Positions 29,865 through 30,566 of a stretch of 30,566 bases of DNA are shown one piece after another (the stretch's first letter is position 1; every line of letters begins with the position of its first letter). Position numbers and translations under genes: made by a program. The stretch covers positions 137,454-168,019 of the forward strand of contig GG745376.1 of the NCBI GenBank assembly GCA_000151295.1. The letters are read 5' to 3'. Source of the stretch: Allomyces macrogynus ATCC 38327 (lineage: Eukaryota > Blastocladiomycota > Blastocladiomycetes > Blastocladiales > Blastocladiaceae). The notes under the pieces are model-generated. The model was not told the DNA's origin and searched no databases. It worked only from the letters and a program-made list of their open reading frames with translations.

Positions 29865-30566
29865 CGTCGCCTTCGTCGTTTTTGTCACCGAGTGTTGCGA
29901 GGACCGCAACTCGGTTGGCGAGCAAATCGACTCCGCTAGCAGCGTCCTGCTGGGACGACGGCACGCCCGATCAAGGCCAACCGACCGCTCATTTCAAATC
30001 TATCGACGCCTTCAAATCACCTCCGATTCAGCCCAAACAATGTGCAATCGATTTGTATTGATGCCGCGCATCAACCGTGCTCCCACGACCGCTGTTGCAG
30101 TCCGGGACACTCTGGCCGCGGCCAGGCCGCGGCCATTTCTTGGCCCCCAGTGGGCTAGGAAACTGGGGAATCTTTCTGAAAGTAGCGCACAATGGCTCTT
30201 ATTTATTACGTGTGGTAAAAATATCAGCGGTGGAGTGACTGATGAGTGATGTCTAACAAACAGATCCAGGAGGGTCATCGTGATCTGCACCATAGTGAGA
30301 ATCACTTGGAACGCTGTCCAGAGTGGTTGAACCTCATTCCTCGACTTGGTTCATTCGGCATGCCCCTCGCAGTACGCTCAGCTGCACAGGTCGGTCAATG
30401 CACAGGCCGGTCAAGGCGGGCGCTCTCGCGCGCGTTTGCGCTTGCAGACATGTAAAGTGAAGTTGAAAAACGGCCGATGCAATCATGACAATGGATCCAA
30501 GATGTCAAACCAACGCAAACCAATGGCCTGCACGAGAGTGGTAAACTGGCTGGTCGAAACCTCACG
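29662..30566 (-). repeat. Right copy of the long inverted repeat (runs off the window end)
   Basis: Reverse complement of 767-1667, identical except for a variable patch near 30398-30420, where this copy contains a near-duplicated CACAGGYCGGTCAA unit and is 4 bases longer. The match is still perfect at the last base of the window, so the true outer end is not seen. It includes the upstream region, the 23-bp palindrome and the first codons of the right DUF6604-like copy. Confidence 0.93.

Noticed and set aside
767..30566. Giant composite transposon bounded by the inverted repeats
   Set aside because: The enclosed genes are single-copy-type housekeeping genes; no transposase, integrase or target-site duplication is visible.

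Overview
This is a GC-rich, intron-rich nuclear eukaryotic fragment. Its genes are compact, with many short introns (mostly 58-152 nt) and intergenic gaps of about 270-570 bp in the gene-dense part. An OPT-family oligopeptide transporter, a PIP-box MSH3, a fungal-type ZZ/EF-hand protein and DUF6604-like sequence together suggest a fungus. Retention of ANP32 and the high intron density make an early-diverging zoosporic lineage (for example Blastocladiomycota) my best guess, but this is inference from gene content and no marker gene settles it.

Layout. (1) 1-305: the 3' end of an unrecognised repetitive protein. (2) 767-1667: left copy of a ~0.9 kb repeat whose inverted copy occupies 29662-30566 and runs off the window end. 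Each copy carries the 5' part of a DUF6604-like gene, and the 3' parts differ. (3) 2357-12438, all on the minus strand: MSH3 (mismatch repair), LSM7 (RNA decay/splicing) with an RGG extension, ERCC8/CSA (transcription-coupled repair), a C2-domain protein and a membrane-anchored ZZ/EF-hand protein. (4) 12760-13619 (+): a small multi-pass membrane protein of unknown role, divergent from the ZZ/EF-hand gene. (5) 14779-16423 (-): proteasome ATPase RPT1, divergent from (6) ANP32-like LRR/acidic protein at 16990-18759 (+). (7) 19092-21363 (+): TPR protein best matching the cohesin loader MAU2/Scc4. (8) 21364-23684: 2.3 kb with no confident gene, containing an 11-bp tandem repeat. (9) 23685-27357 (+): OPT transporter in 16 exons, two of them microexons of 9 and 4 nt. 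(10) 27358-29332: about 2 kb without a callable gene. (11) the second DUF6604-like copy, which looks frameshifted.

The genes are mostly housekeeping (DNA repair, proteasome, RNA metabolism, chromatin, transport), each with its own promoter, and I see no operon-like or mobile cargo logic. The notable signals are: an unusual splice-donor consensus (GTRCGY, with C at +4 in about 32 of 41 introns by hand count); microexons of 14, 9 and 4 nt, each restoring a conserved protein motif; the inverted near-identical repeats that break inside a coding sequence; and one-base frame discontinuities in MSH3, ERCC8 and the right-hand DUF6604-like copy that could be assembly errors or real lesions. All exon coordinates were derived by eye from reading frames, family motifs and GT/AG sites.
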